A stretch of 21,223 nucleotides of DNA. It comes from Deltaproteobacteria bacterium RBG_13_61_14. Lineage in GTDB: Bacteria > RBG-13-61-14. Below are positions 6,786-14,404 of this stretch, in pieces. The stretch spans positions 1 through 21,223 of the forward strand of contig MGQK01000080.1 of NCBI GenBank assembly GCA_001797815.1, read 5' to 3'. The notes under the pieces are model-generated. The model saw nothing but the letters and a program-made list of their open reading frames with translations, made no database searches and had not been told where the DNA came from. The position numbers and the translations under genes were made by a program. Within the stretch, counting starts at the first letter, position 1. Each line of letters starts with the position of its first letter.

Positions 6786-9436
6786 AATTTGCTTTCCCCT
6801 TTGGTTATGTTCCATCCCCTTACCGTTACTACCGGCTCCGCGCCTTCCAGGTCTTCCGGCGCGAACTTCACTTGCAGTTCCTTCTCCGCCCCCGGCAGCA
6901 GGCTGAAATCGTTCTCGCTCCAATAGCTCGGGGCCACTTCCATCCCGCCCGGCCCCTTGGTCACCGCCAGTTGAATGAAGAAGGCCAGGCGGTCGGTGGG
7001 ATTGGAAACCTCAACCCGCACCACCTCATCCTGTCCCTCGCGGTCCCGGCGGCAGGATACTTTCAATTCCACCGGCGGCAGCCGGCGCAGGTCGCTGAAG
7101 TCGGGCCGGGAGGTGGGGCTTAAGGTCACCATGCCGTAGAGCTTCTTGCCCGGCCGGTCGGGCGTGGTCGAAAGCCAGTAGAGGTTGTCGGTGATGCGTT
7201 TCCCGGCGCTGTCTTCCAGGGTCAGGCTCAGGAAATGGGTCCGGCTCAGGTCCTTGGGCTTCTCCAAGATGAACGCCTCGGTCTTGCCGTCCGGCCCCAC
7301 TTCCACGGTGGCGCTCTTCGCATACTTCTTGGTCAGGTCCAGGTTGTAGAGCCGGGCCGTGACTTTCAGCCCTTTGAATTCCCGGTAAAAGCTGTTGAGC
7401 ACGTAGATCGAGTTGTCGTCGTAGGAATACTGGACGTGGAGCGGCTCGCAGGCCTTCTTGGCGCCGTAGTAAGCGCCGGTGGGGAGCAGATACCAGTCCA
7501 CGTAAGCCCAGGTCATGGCCGCGGGCCAGGCCGCGTCGTATTTCCAGGTGGTGATGCCGGTCGAGCTGTATTTGTTGCGGGCATAGGCCTCGAACATGCC
7601 GCGCGCGCTCTCGTAGTTGATCACCTGGCCGGCGAGCACAAAGTCCTCGATTCCGGCCGGCTGGCCGTAGCGCTCATTAAGCGCCTTGACCAGGCCGTCG
7701 TAGTAATGCCCGCCCTGGATCACGGTGTGAAAGGACATGGCCTCGCTCCACAGCGGCCAAAGCTGGTCCTGCGGGATCATCCGCTGGATGCTCTCGAGCG
7801 AGGCCACCACCCCGCCGATCCCTCCCGACTGGGCAAAGCCCCAGGCGCCGTCGGTCTGGTGCGTGTAATAGTGCGCCGGGCCGGCGTATTGCCAAAGCTC
7901 AAGCGTGCCGGTCCTGGTGCCGCCGGTTTTTAACCGGTGGTCCACATTGAACGCGCCCGAGTGCGGCTGATAGGTCCGGCGCAGGTCATATTTCGCAATC
8001 ATGTCCCGGTAGGCCTGGTCCAGGGTGGGCGTGGGAAAGGTCTCGTCATGGCCCAGGAAATGGACCAGGCTGGGGTGAATGCGGATGCGGAGCATCATGT
8101 CGTCCACGCAGGCTTTTGCCAGCTTCTCGTCCGGGATACTGCGGCCGAAGATTTGCTGGGTCACCATCACCCCGTATTCATCCGCCAGGCTGTAAAACTC
8201 CTCGGTCTCCCGGATGGAGAAGCCCTCGGAGCGGAGCATGTTGAGGTTGGCTTCCTGGGCGTAGCGGATCAGGGCCTCGTAGCGCCGGGGCGTGAGCCGC
8301 AAGAGCATGTCGCTCGTCATCCAGGCCCCGCCCCGGATCAGGATCTTCCGGCCGTTCACCTCGTAGGTGCGCCAGCCCTCGTCATTCAAATAGGTGTTGA
8401 CCTCGCGGATGCCGAACCGGACCTGGTCATCGTCCGAGACTTTGCCGTTAACCGTGAAGCGGATCGCGAGCTCGTAAAGCTCCTGCGGCCCCGCCGGGTT
8501 CGGCCACCACAACCTGGGGTTCTTCAGGTTCAGTTGCGGGAACTGCTCGGGCTTGAAGGTCACGAGCTTTTCCTCACCAGGGGCGAGCTTCACCGGCTGG
8601 GAAAAGGTGATGTCCTCGATCACGCCCGCGAGCTCGCCCTCGACCGGCTCCTGGCTCACGTTGGCCACATAGGCGGACACCGTGAGATGGGCCACTTCCA
8701 GCGAAGGCAGGTCCAGGTCCGAGGCTGCGTAGGGGTGCTGGATCCGCACCGGCCCGCTCGCCGTGATATAGACCGGCTGCCACAGCCCCAGGTTCATGTC
8801 CGGCGGGTAGGGGTTGTGGTCGTCCCAGCCGGTGGCGGCCTCCACCTGCTTGGTGTGGTAGTTCTTGTCCGGCAAATGGCCGGCCGCGGTCAGCTCCACC
8901 GCCAGGCAGTTGGGGCCATCGCCGCGGACGTGGTCGTTGATCGGGAACTCGAAGCGCCGGAACATCCCGACCACCTGGTCGCTGCCGGCGATCTTTTTGC
9001 CGTTGAGCCAGATGTCGGCCTGGTAGGCGATCCCGTCCAGGTGCAAGACCAGGTTCTGGCCCTGGAATTCCGCGGGGAGGGTGAACTCGGTCCGGAACCA
9101 CCAGGGCGGATAAAAGGGGCTGTCCGCGGGCATGACCAGCCAGCGGCCGTCCACGTAGCCGGGAATCGCCTTCAGGTTCAGCCCGTAATACGGGTCGGGA
9201 TAAACCTGGTTCTCCACCAGCGCGGCCAGGACCGTGGCCGGCACCGAGGTCGGATACCACCCGGTCGGATGGAAACCCGCGAAGGAGATGGTCTCCGCTT
9301 TCTCTTGGACCGCGGCGGAAGATTGGATTTTCCAGCCCTCCCGCAGCGCGAGCCTCTGGCGCGGCCAAGCCGGGCCTGAGCCAAGAGCGAGGAGAAGAAC
9401 CGATAAAATCCACACCCCAACCTGGATCTTTTTCAT
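6782..9436 (-). CDS. Secreted glycoside hydrolase family 2 protein, exo-beta-D-glucosaminidase (CsxA) type
   Basis: An 884-aa protein with a Sec signal peptide (KKIQVGVWILSVLLLALGSG). It has the GH2 layout: sugar-binding jelly roll (about 50-230), immunoglobulin-like domain (about 240-345), TIM barrel (about 346-650) and C-terminal beta domains. GAYYGAKKACEPLHVQYSYD at 653-672 and SLESIQRMIP at 546-555 closely match the CsxA subfamily, which releases glucosamine from chitosan ends. E465 in FLGHDE matches the general acid/base (CsxA Glu469). The position of the nucleophile (CsxA Glu541) is Ser537 in GFAQSGGIGG, so the usual retaining mechanism looks impaired. This alignment is from memory. The ATG at 9436 follows a weak GGGGCAAGG site. 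The gene overlaps the ankyrin gene by four bases. Confidence 0.85.
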   Translation of the reverse strand: MKKIQVGVWILSVLLLALGSGPAWPRQRLALREGWKIQSSAAVQEKAETISFAGFHPTGWYPTSVPATVLAALVENQVYPDPYYGLNLKAIPGYVDGRWLVMPADSPFYPPWWFRTEFTLPAEFQGQNLVLHLDGIAYQADIWLNGKKIAGSDQVVGMFRRFEFPINDHVRGDGPNCLAVELTAAGHLPDKNYHTKQVEAATGWDDHNPYPPDMNLGLWQPVYITASGPVRIQHPYAASDLDLPSLEVAHLTVSAYVANVSQEPVEGELAGVIEDITFSQPVKLAPGEEKLVTFKPEQFPQLNLKNPRLWWPNPAGPQELYELAIRFTVNGKVSDDDQVRFGIREVNTYLNDEGWRTYEVNGRKILIRGGAWMTSDMLLRLTPRRYEALIRYAQEANLNMLRSEGFSIRETEEFYSLADEYGVMVTQQIFGRSIPDEKLAKACVDDMMLRIRIHPSLVHFLGHDETFPTPTLDQAYRDMIAKYDLRRTYQPHSGAFNVDHRLKTGGTRTGTLELWQYAGPAHYYTHQTDGAWGFAQSGGIGGVVASLESIQRMIPQDQLWPLWSEAMSFHTVIQGGHYYDGLVKALNERYGQPAGIEDFVLAGQVINYESARGMFEAYARNKYSSTGITTWKYDAAWPAAMTWAYVDWYLLPTGAYYGAKKACEPLHVQYSYDDNSIYVLNSFYREFKGLKVTARLYNLDLTKKYAKSATVEVGPDGKTEAFILEKPKDLSRTHFLSLTLEDSAGKRITDNLYWLSTTPDRPGKKLYGMVTLSPTSRPDFSDLRRLPPVELKVSCRRDREGQDEVVRVEVSNPTDRLAFFIQLAVTKGPGGMEVAPSYWSENDFSLLPGAEKELQVKFAPEDLEGAEPVVTVRGWNITKGESKL

Positions 9437-9492
9437 GGCCTTGCCCCTTTGTGCCCAGTGAAAGTTAACCGCGATGAACCGATCTGGCGGAA

Positions 9493-9498
9493 ATTATA
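9493..9498 (-). promoter_or_regulatory. Possible -10 box of the GH2 gene
   Basis: The minus strand reads TATAAT here, about 56 bases before the GH2 ATG. No good -35 box is present at 16-18 bases (a pyrimidine-rich run lies there), so the promoter is weak, activator-dependent or coincidental. Confidence 0.35.
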
Positions 9499-9569
9499 GC
9501 CCAGGCGCAAAAAAAGGAAAGGAGGACCGATCGCTGTTTTCAGCCCGGTGCCCGATGACGGTCTCTGAT

Positions 9570-10112
9570 TTAGAAGAGGTAGCGCGCTCCCACGAAGAAG
9601 CCGACGAAAAGCTTCTCCGAGGCCTCGAGCATGATGTTGGTGTCCAGGGTGACCTCATCGGTCAGCTCGAACTCGAAGCCGCCGCCCACCGGCACAAAAA
9701 AACTGGTCTTGGCGCGATGATGGTTGACCTGGTCAATATGGAAATTGACGAAGCCGATCCCGGCCTGGCCGTAAGGCCGCACGATGTCGGTATTAGCCAG
9801 TTGGGCGGAATATTTGACCTGGCCGCTTAAGCCCCACCAGTTGCCGTCAGAGCCGGCGCCGCCTTGGAAGAGCGGGCCGACCGAAATCTCGTTGGTGATG
9901 AAATAGTCCACAATCACTTGCCCGGCAAAAAGGTCCGGGGCCAGGGTCAAGCCGGCATCCCCGCCCACGTTCAAATGACCGCTCCGGCTGGACAGGCTGG
10001 CCCGCGGCGCTGGAGCCGGCGCCGGGGCCGTTTCCTGCGCCAGGGCCACGGAGCTAAAAACCGCCGCCGCCGCCGCGATGATCCACCACTTGCGCGTCCG
10101 CATCATCCGCAT
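9570..10112 (-). CDS. Small outer-membrane beta-barrel protein
   Basis: A 180-aa protein with a signal peptide (WWIIAAAAAVFSSVALA, then QETAPAP), a short Ala/Pro spacer and alternating amphipathic strands ending in VGARYLF. A final aromatic residue is the usual outer-membrane assembly signal. The pattern (VRPYGQAGIGFVNF, PVGGGFEFELTDEVTLD) fits the OMP_b-brl/OmpW-like barrels of about eight strands. The ligand is unknown. Three ATGs lie close together (10112, 10106, 10103) behind AGAGGAGGAGGA; the first is given, but the second is equally likely. It begins 29 bases after the upstream barrel gene ends, so the two are probably one transcript. Confidence 0.75.
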   Translation of the reverse strand: MRMMRTRKWWIIAAAAAVFSSVALAQETAPAPAPAPRASLSSRSGHLNVGGDAGLTLAPDLFAGQVIVDYFITNEISVGPLFQGGAGSDGNWWGLSGQVKYSAQLANTDIVRPYGQAGIGFVNFHIDQVNHHRAKTSFFVPVGGGFEFELTDEVTLDTNIMLEASEKLFVGFFVGARYLF

Positions 10113-10141
10113 TCCTCCTCCTCTTGATTTCCGGTTTCCGG

Positions 10142-10813
10142 TCAGCGAATCCGGAAGGTGAACTCCAGCCCGGTCAACACCAAAGCTCCCTGACCAAGGC
10201 GGTCCTTATCCGTGGTCCTTCCGGCCACCACCTCTCGTTCCATCTTGGTTTGAAACGGGATCAAGACCATCCTCGCCCAGGGTCCGATGGCCAGGCGGGG
10301 CGTGATCCGGTATTCCGCGCCCAGCAGCGCATAGTAAGCCAGGCCGCTGCCTTTGCGGTTATCCACCCCGTCAATCGAGGACCGGGTATTCCATTGCTGG
10401 TAGCCCAAACCCGCGCCGGCATAGGGCGCCAGGAAAAAATCGAGTTCCGGCTCATAGCGGATCCCGGCGCTCAGCAGCCACATCTGGAAGTCCAGGTCTT
10501 CCCTGCTCCCGTCCACTTCCACTCCCCAGGTGCTGGTGAGCCAGTCAAAGGCGCCGTCAATGCTGGTCACGTCGGTCAGCCAGTAGTGGGCAAGGAGCCC
10601 ATACGATTGTCCGATCTCCATGGGCGCCAGGTCGAACTGGGGAAAGGCCCCATTGTAGTGCAGGCCGACCTCGATGTCTTGGATACCGCTCACACCCGGC
10701 CGGGCCGCCAGCAAAGCCAACGCCAGAAAGAGACTTGCCCGGAGCCGGCCGGCCCCTCGCCGCGGCTCTCGGCCGGCCCGGCGCCACGCTTGCTGCTCAG
10801 CTAAATTTATCAT
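10142..10813 (-). CDS. Outer-membrane beta-barrel-like protein
   Basis: A 223-aa protein with a long basic N-terminal region (about 25 residues), a hydrophobic stretch (ASLFLALALLAARPGVSG) that looks like a signal peptide, then amphipathic strands typical of small outer-membrane barrels (FFLAPYAGAGLGYQQW, YYALLGAEYRITPRLAIGPW, ending TGLEFTFRIR). The last residue is Arg with Phe two before it, so the terminal signal is less classic than in its neighbour. It is first in a two-gene unit with the 9570-10112 barrel gene and has its own promoter (10838-10866). The ATG at 10813 lies about 18 bases after the expected transcription start and has only a weak AAAAG site. The function is unknown; transport, adhesion or envelope integrity are all possible. 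Confidence 0.7.
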   Translation of the reverse strand: MINLAEQQAWRRAGREPRRGAGRLRASLFLALALLAARPGVSGIQDIEVGLHYNGAFPQFDLAPMEIGQSYGLLAHYWLTDVTSIDGAFDWLTSTWGVEVDGSREDLDFQMWLLSAGIRYEPELDFFLAPYAGAGLGYQQWNTRSSIDGVDNRKGSGLAYYALLGAEYRITPRLAIGPWARMVLIPFQTKMEREVVAGRTTDKDRLGQGALVLTGLEFTFRIR

Positions 10814-10837
10814 CTTTTTATTACAATTTTTTCTAAA

Positions 10838-10866
10838 TAAATAGCAAAGGTATATAATTTTGTCAA
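10838..10866 (-). promoter_or_regulatory. Sigma70-type promoter of the beta-barrel operon
   Basis: On the minus strand, TTGACA (10866-10861) and TATTTA (10843-10838) are separated by 17 bases, in an AT-rich island just upstream of the ATG at 10813. The spacing and the consensus -35 make this one of the best promoters in the window. Confidence 0.75.
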
Positions 10867-11177
10867 GAAATTTCGGCGAAACTGGGTGTCTCGACGACCA
10901 AAATTGCGGTGGGCGCTCTGGGGAGGGCGCTGGCTTGACAGCGCTTTTTATCTTCTGCCGCTTGTGGCGGGGTCCGGGCGGAAAAGTTGGTAGCCGCGAT
11001 CCCTTCGCACCACCCCGATCGCGGAATTGCGAAGCACAATGTAAAATGTATAGACCTGACCCTAAAACAACACTCCAAGGCTGGAGCGGGGAATCGGCGC
11101 CCCGCCGAAGAGGCCGAGAATCGGGCGAAAATATTTAATCTGGGGAACTTGACAAGAGGCTTCAGAAGTGACCCCGA
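10867..11177. other. Intergenic region, no gene recognised
   Basis: About 310 bases between the barrel-operon promoter and the end of the GT-C/TPR gene. Short frames on both strands here lack ribosome binding sites and protein-like composition. It contains one terminator-like hairpin (10927-10949) and a TATAGACCTGACCC string at 11049-11062 of the kind often found in dispersed intergenic repeats; whether it is repeated in this genome cannot be judged here. Confidence 0.4.
10927..10949 (+). terminator. Terminator-like hairpin without an upstream gene
   Basis: GCGCTG and CAGCGC pair around a six-base loop and are followed by five T on the plus strand. No plus-strand gene or promoter is visible upstream, and the minus strand has no U-run after the stem, so it would not serve the GT-C/TPR gene. 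It could end an unrecognised short transcript or be chance. Confidence 0.35.
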
Positions 11178-13466
11178 TCAATGTTGTTGGTCCGAAGATT
11201 GAGCCTGCATGGCGGCGCGAATTTCCTTGAGCAGCTCCAGGGCCTTCGGGTACTGGAGGGCAATCTCCAGCGCCGCCTGGACATGATAGAGCGCCGGCTC
11301 CTCCTGCTTGAGCTGGTGGTAGTTCCAGGCCAGGTTGTAATGGGCGTGGGCCGAGCGGGGATCCAGCTTTAATACCTCCAGGTATTCCTTGATCGCCTCC
11401 TGGTGTTCGCCCCGGGCCGCATAGCAGTTGCCCAGGTTGAGCCGCGCCTGGACATGGAGGGGCGACAACTCCACCGCCTTCTTGAAATACGCCTGCGCCC
11501 GGTCCAGGTCTTCGCCCTGGAGGTAGAGAATGCCCAGGTTCAGGGCGATATCCGAACGGTCGGGATCCAGCGCCAACGCCCGTTGCAAGGCTTGTTCCGC
11601 CTCCGGCCACTTTTTGCGAAGGGAGTAAGCCCGTCCCAGGTTGTTCCACCCGATGACCGAGCGGGGATTTTCCCGCACTGTCGCTTTCCAGAGGCTGACT
11701 TCGGAACCCCAATCTTTGATCCGAGAGACAATCTGGGCCTGCATGAGCAGCAGAAACGGGATCATCAGCATCAAGGCGAGGGCGGCGTTAGGCGACCGCC
11801 GGCGCCAATGCCGAACCAGCCCCATGACCCCAATGACTATAACCGAGTGCGCCCCGACCCAGAAGACGCTGAGGTTGAAAAGCTCGGTGAAGAGCGAGCC
11901 GGCGGGGAAATAGTAAAGAATGCCCCGGTTGCCGGGCGTTGCTTCCCGTTGCAGCCATTGGAACCATCCGGCATAAGCACCGTTGATGTCAATCCCGGCG
12001 AGTGAGCCCTGACCGATAGCCAGGTATCGGGTGAGAACAAGGTCCGCCGGATAGAACAGAAGGAACAGCAGCGGGACCAGGGCCCAGCGCCAGGCCAGGG
12101 AGCGCGCCGGGAGGCCGCCCCGCTCGCGCCAGGCGGAAAGGCCGGTGAGGGCCGCGGTCATGAGCGCGGCGAAAAGCGACCCCGAGACGATCAGCGCCCA
12201 GGCCGGTGGCAGGAAGCCGGGCTGGCTTCCTGCCGGCGCAATCATGCGGATATAATGATTGACCGTAAAGCCGAGGGAGTAAAAGAGGATAATAAACAGC
12301 AGCTCCGCTTCGGCCACGGCCAGGAGCCGCTGGCTAAAGACCGGCTCCGGCCATTCCACCAGTTCCTCGATCAGCCCGGCCAGAACCAGGCAGATGCCGG
12401 CCGAGGGAATATACAGGTAGCGCTCGGCCAGGAAGGCATTGGCCGGAATCAAGTTCATGATTGGCGCGAGGTTCAAGAGAAACCAGGCCAGCCCAAAGGC
12501 CAGGATGGGTTTTTTCCGGGCGAGGAAAAAGATCAAGGCCATCAGGCTGAGCAAGCCGAGCGCTCCGGCCAGCGCCTCCGGATTGAAGACCGAAGCCAAA
12601 AGCGGCACGTGATAATCCAAGCGGAGGTGCATGGGGAAGAGAGCCAGGCGCAAATAAGTCGGGAAAGTTTTCAGCGAGGTGGCCAGGATGACAGGGTAGC
12701 GGTTCGAGGCCAGGTCCACCGGCTGAAACCGGCCAAAGATGCGGAAATCCTGGAAGTGAAGCAGGAATAAAAACCCGGGCAAAAGGACAAAGGCCAGGAT
12801 CGGTAAAAACCGGCGGGCCCTTGAAAGCCCGGCCCGGGGCAGGATCAACTCCTGGGCCAGCAGGACCAAGGGCAAGGCCACGGCCACCTGTTTGGAAAGC
12901 AGGGCCAGCAGGTAAGCGGCCAAGCTCAAGCCCATCCCCCAGGCGCTTTTGCCCCAGCGGAGATAGGACAAATAGGCCAGGCAGAAGAAGCTCATGGCCA
13001 ACATTTCTTTGCGGTGGGCGATGCCGATAACGGCTTCGGTTTGGATCGGGTGGTAGCCGAAAAGGAGCGCGGCCAGGAAGGCCAGCCGCTGCCGGCGCCA
13101 GATCTGGAAAAGGAGGAGGTAGAGCAGGATGACACTGGTGATGTGCAGGATGAGGTTAGTGACGTGAAAACCGCCGGGGTCCAGGCCCCACAGGGAGTAG
13201 TCGAGCATCAAAGTGAAGCCCCGCACGGCGCGGCCGGCGCTGAGCACGGTGAAAAGGTGGCGCCAGTCCCGGATGTAGGGGTTGGTCAGGATCAAGGGAA
13301 GGTCGTCGAAAGTGAACCCGGTCTGGTCGACCGCAAGGTAAAGGTGAAAAGGGAAAACGAGGAGCGCGAGCAGGAAGATATGGCGGCTTTGCTGGCGATC
13401 CAGCCAGGAGGCCAGCCGGCCGGCCGGGGCCGGGCCGGATTGAGCCGGGGCGTCAGAAGAGGTCAT
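11178..13466 (-). CDS. GT-C (TMTC/PMT-like) membrane glycosyltransferase with C-terminal TPR domain
   Basis: A 762-aa integral membrane protein. About a dozen hydrophobic segments fill residues 28-585, and four to five tetratricopeptide repeats fill about 603-740 (WNNLGRAYSLRKKWPEAEQA and its relatives). The first periplasmic loop carries the acidic pair D54-D55 in FTFDDLP, followed by HPIQTEAV (139-146) and HRKE (151-154), the signature of TMTC-type O-mannosyltransferases, GT-C enzymes that transfer sugar from a polyprenyl-phosphate donor to protein or lipid. The TPRs probably bind the acceptor or a partner. It is the last gene of a five-gene run, starting 21 bases after the DUF5989 gene. 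Its Shine-Dalgarno sequence is weak, which fits translation driven from upstream. The acceptor is unknown. Confidence 0.8.
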   Translation of the reverse strand: MTSSDAPAQSGPAPAGRLASWLDRQQSRHIFLLALLVFPFHLYLAVDQTGFTFDDLPLILTNPYIRDWRHLFTVLSAGRAVRGFTLMLDYSLWGLDPGGFHVTNLILHITSVILLYLLLFQIWRRQRLAFLAALLFGYHPIQTEAVIGIAHRKEMLAMSFFCLAYLSYLRWGKSAWGMGLSLAAYLLALLSKQVAVALPLVLLAQELILPRAGLSRARRFLPILAFVLLPGFLFLLHFQDFRIFGRFQPVDLASNRYPVILATSLKTFPTYLRLALFPMHLRLDYHVPLLASVFNPEALAGALGLLSLMALIFFLARKKPILAFGLAWFLLNLAPIMNLIPANAFLAERYLYIPSAGICLVLAGLIEELVEWPEPVFSQRLLAVAEAELLFIILFYSLGFTVNHYIRMIAPAGSQPGFLPPAWALIVSGSLFAALMTAALTGLSAWRERGGLPARSLAWRWALVPLLFLLFYPADLVLTRYLAIGQGSLAGIDINGAYAGWFQWLQREATPGNRGILYYFPAGSLFTELFNLSVFWVGAHSVIVIGVMGLVRHWRRRSPNAALALMLMIPFLLLMQAQIVSRIKDWGSEVSLWKATVRENPRSVIGWNNLGRAYSLRKKWPEAEQALQRALALDPDRSDIALNLGILYLQGEDLDRAQAYFKKAVELSPLHVQARLNLGNCYAARGEHQEAIKEYLEVLKLDPRSAHAHYNLAWNYHQLKQEEPALYHVQAALEIALQYPKALELLKEIRAAMQAQSSDQQH

Positions 13467-13487
13467 ACCGGAATGGCCAGCGCTCGC

Positions 13488-13646
13488 TTAAAAAATGGCA
13501 TAGATAAAGGGCATAATCGCCGAGCTCTCGGTCAGGACGATGAAGAGGATCATCAGCAAGAGGATGATGATGATCGGCGACATCCACCAGAGCTTGCGCT
13601 CGCGCAGGAACTGGAAAAATTCTTTGATGATCCCCAGCTTGGACAT
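13488..13646 (-). CDS. DUF5989 small membrane protein
   Basis: A 52-aa protein, MSKLGIIKEFFQFLRERKLW at the N-terminus, then one transmembrane segment (SPIIIILLLMILFIVLTES) and a conserved tail ending in PFIYAIF. The amphipathic KEFFQFLRERK helix, a single TM and the -AxxPFIYxxF end are the pattern I know as DUF5989. GGAG lies eight bases before the ATG. It is 26 bases behind the methyltransferase gene and 21 bases before the GT-C gene, so it belongs to the same operon. Family members often sit beside SxtJ-like membrane proteins and carbamoyltransferases; the role is unknown, possibly a small subunit of a membrane glycan or modification complex. Confidence 0.8.
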   Translation of the reverse strand: MSKLGIIKEFFQFLRERKLWWMSPIIIILLLMILFIVLTESSAIMPFIYAIF

Positions 13647-13672
13647 GATCGCGCTCCTTATAATTTATCTTA

Positions 13673-14404
13673 TCATACCTCGGGTTTCTGCGCCAAGGCC
13701 ACCAGCGTGGTGCCGAAGGGCAAAGGCAAGAAATCCAGCAACCGGAGCTCCGCTTCGGCCACGGCCAAGAGCGCCCGATTCAGCGGCGGCCAGGGCTCAT
13801 AGGAGATGGTCTCTTCGGAACTTCCCCACCATTTCTGCCCGATCCGCACCGGAAGTATCATCGGAAAAACCAGCCCGAAAAAATGCGCCAGCCGGATCGA
13901 AGCAAAGCCGGCTTCACCCAGCCGCTTCTGCAACTCGCGGCGGCGGTAGCGGCGCCGGTGCCCCAGGGCCTGATCGTGCGCGCCCCACAGCCAGGGATAG
14001 GCCGGCACCGTTATCAGCAACCACCCGCCGGGCTTAAGCACCCGAAGCGCCTCGGCCAAGACCGGCTGGTCTTCGGCCAGGTGCTCGAGCAGATCGAGCG
14101 CGGTCACCACCTCAAAGGTTTGACCGGCAAAGGGGATGCGGGAGGCCTGGCCGGCTACGATTCCGGGGAGCCCCCTCCGGCTCGCGCATTCCAAGGCCGC
14201 GGCCGCGCTGTCCAGGCCATAGGCTTCGCCCAGCTTCGACAAGGCTTCGAGGCTGGCCCCGGTGCCGCAGCCCAAGTCCAGGATCCGGCCCGGCCTTCCT
14301 TCCAGGCTCTGCTCCACCCAACGCTCGACCAGGTGCCGCTTGGCCACAAACCACCAAAAACTCTTTTCGGTCCGGTAGGTCTTCTCGTACTCTTCGCGGT
14401 TCAT
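13673..14404 (-). CDS. Class I SAM-dependent methyltransferase
   Basis: A 243-aa methyltransferase of the Methyltransf_11 type. Motif I is LDLGCGTGA at 42-50, the acidic residue of motif II lies in YGLDSA (62-67), motif IV is ALDLLEHL (102-109) and post-motif LRVLKPGG follows at about 120-127. The C-terminal part has a hydrophobic stretch (FFGLVFPMILPV), suggesting membrane association or a lipid-linked substrate. The ATG at 14404 overlaps the TGA of the radical SAM gene as ATGA, so it is preferred over a frame 12 residues longer. In this operon the likely substrate is a polyprenyl-linked sugar or an isoprenoid, but that is inference. The reaction is methyl transfer from S-adenosylmethionine. 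Confidence 0.85.
   Translation of the reverse strand: MNREEYEKTYRTEKSFWWFVAKRHLVERWVEQSLEGRPGRILDLGCGTGASLEALSKLGEAYGLDSAAAALECASRRGLPGIVAGQASRIPFAGQTFEVVTALDLLEHLAEDQPVLAEALRVLKPGGWLLITVPAYPWLWGAHDQALGHRRRYRRRELQKRLGEAGFASIRLAHFFGLVFPMILPVRIGQKWWGSSEETISYEPWPPLNRALLAVAEAELRLLDFLPLPFGTTLVALAQKPEV

Noticed and set aside
7923-7937. CCGGTTTTTAACCGG palindrome as a further repeat copy
   Set aside because: It lies inside conserved GH2 coding sequence and lacks the CACA/TGTG arms.
7937-9379. Long plus-strand frame opposite the GH2 gene
   Set aside because: Arg/Gly/His-rich shadow of a well-supported minus-strand gene, with no ribosome binding site; long antisense frames are usual at this GC content.
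10860-11138. Small frames in the 10867-11177 gap
   Set aside because: No ribosome binding site, no domain-like pattern, and stops in overlapping frames; composition resembles non-coding DNA.
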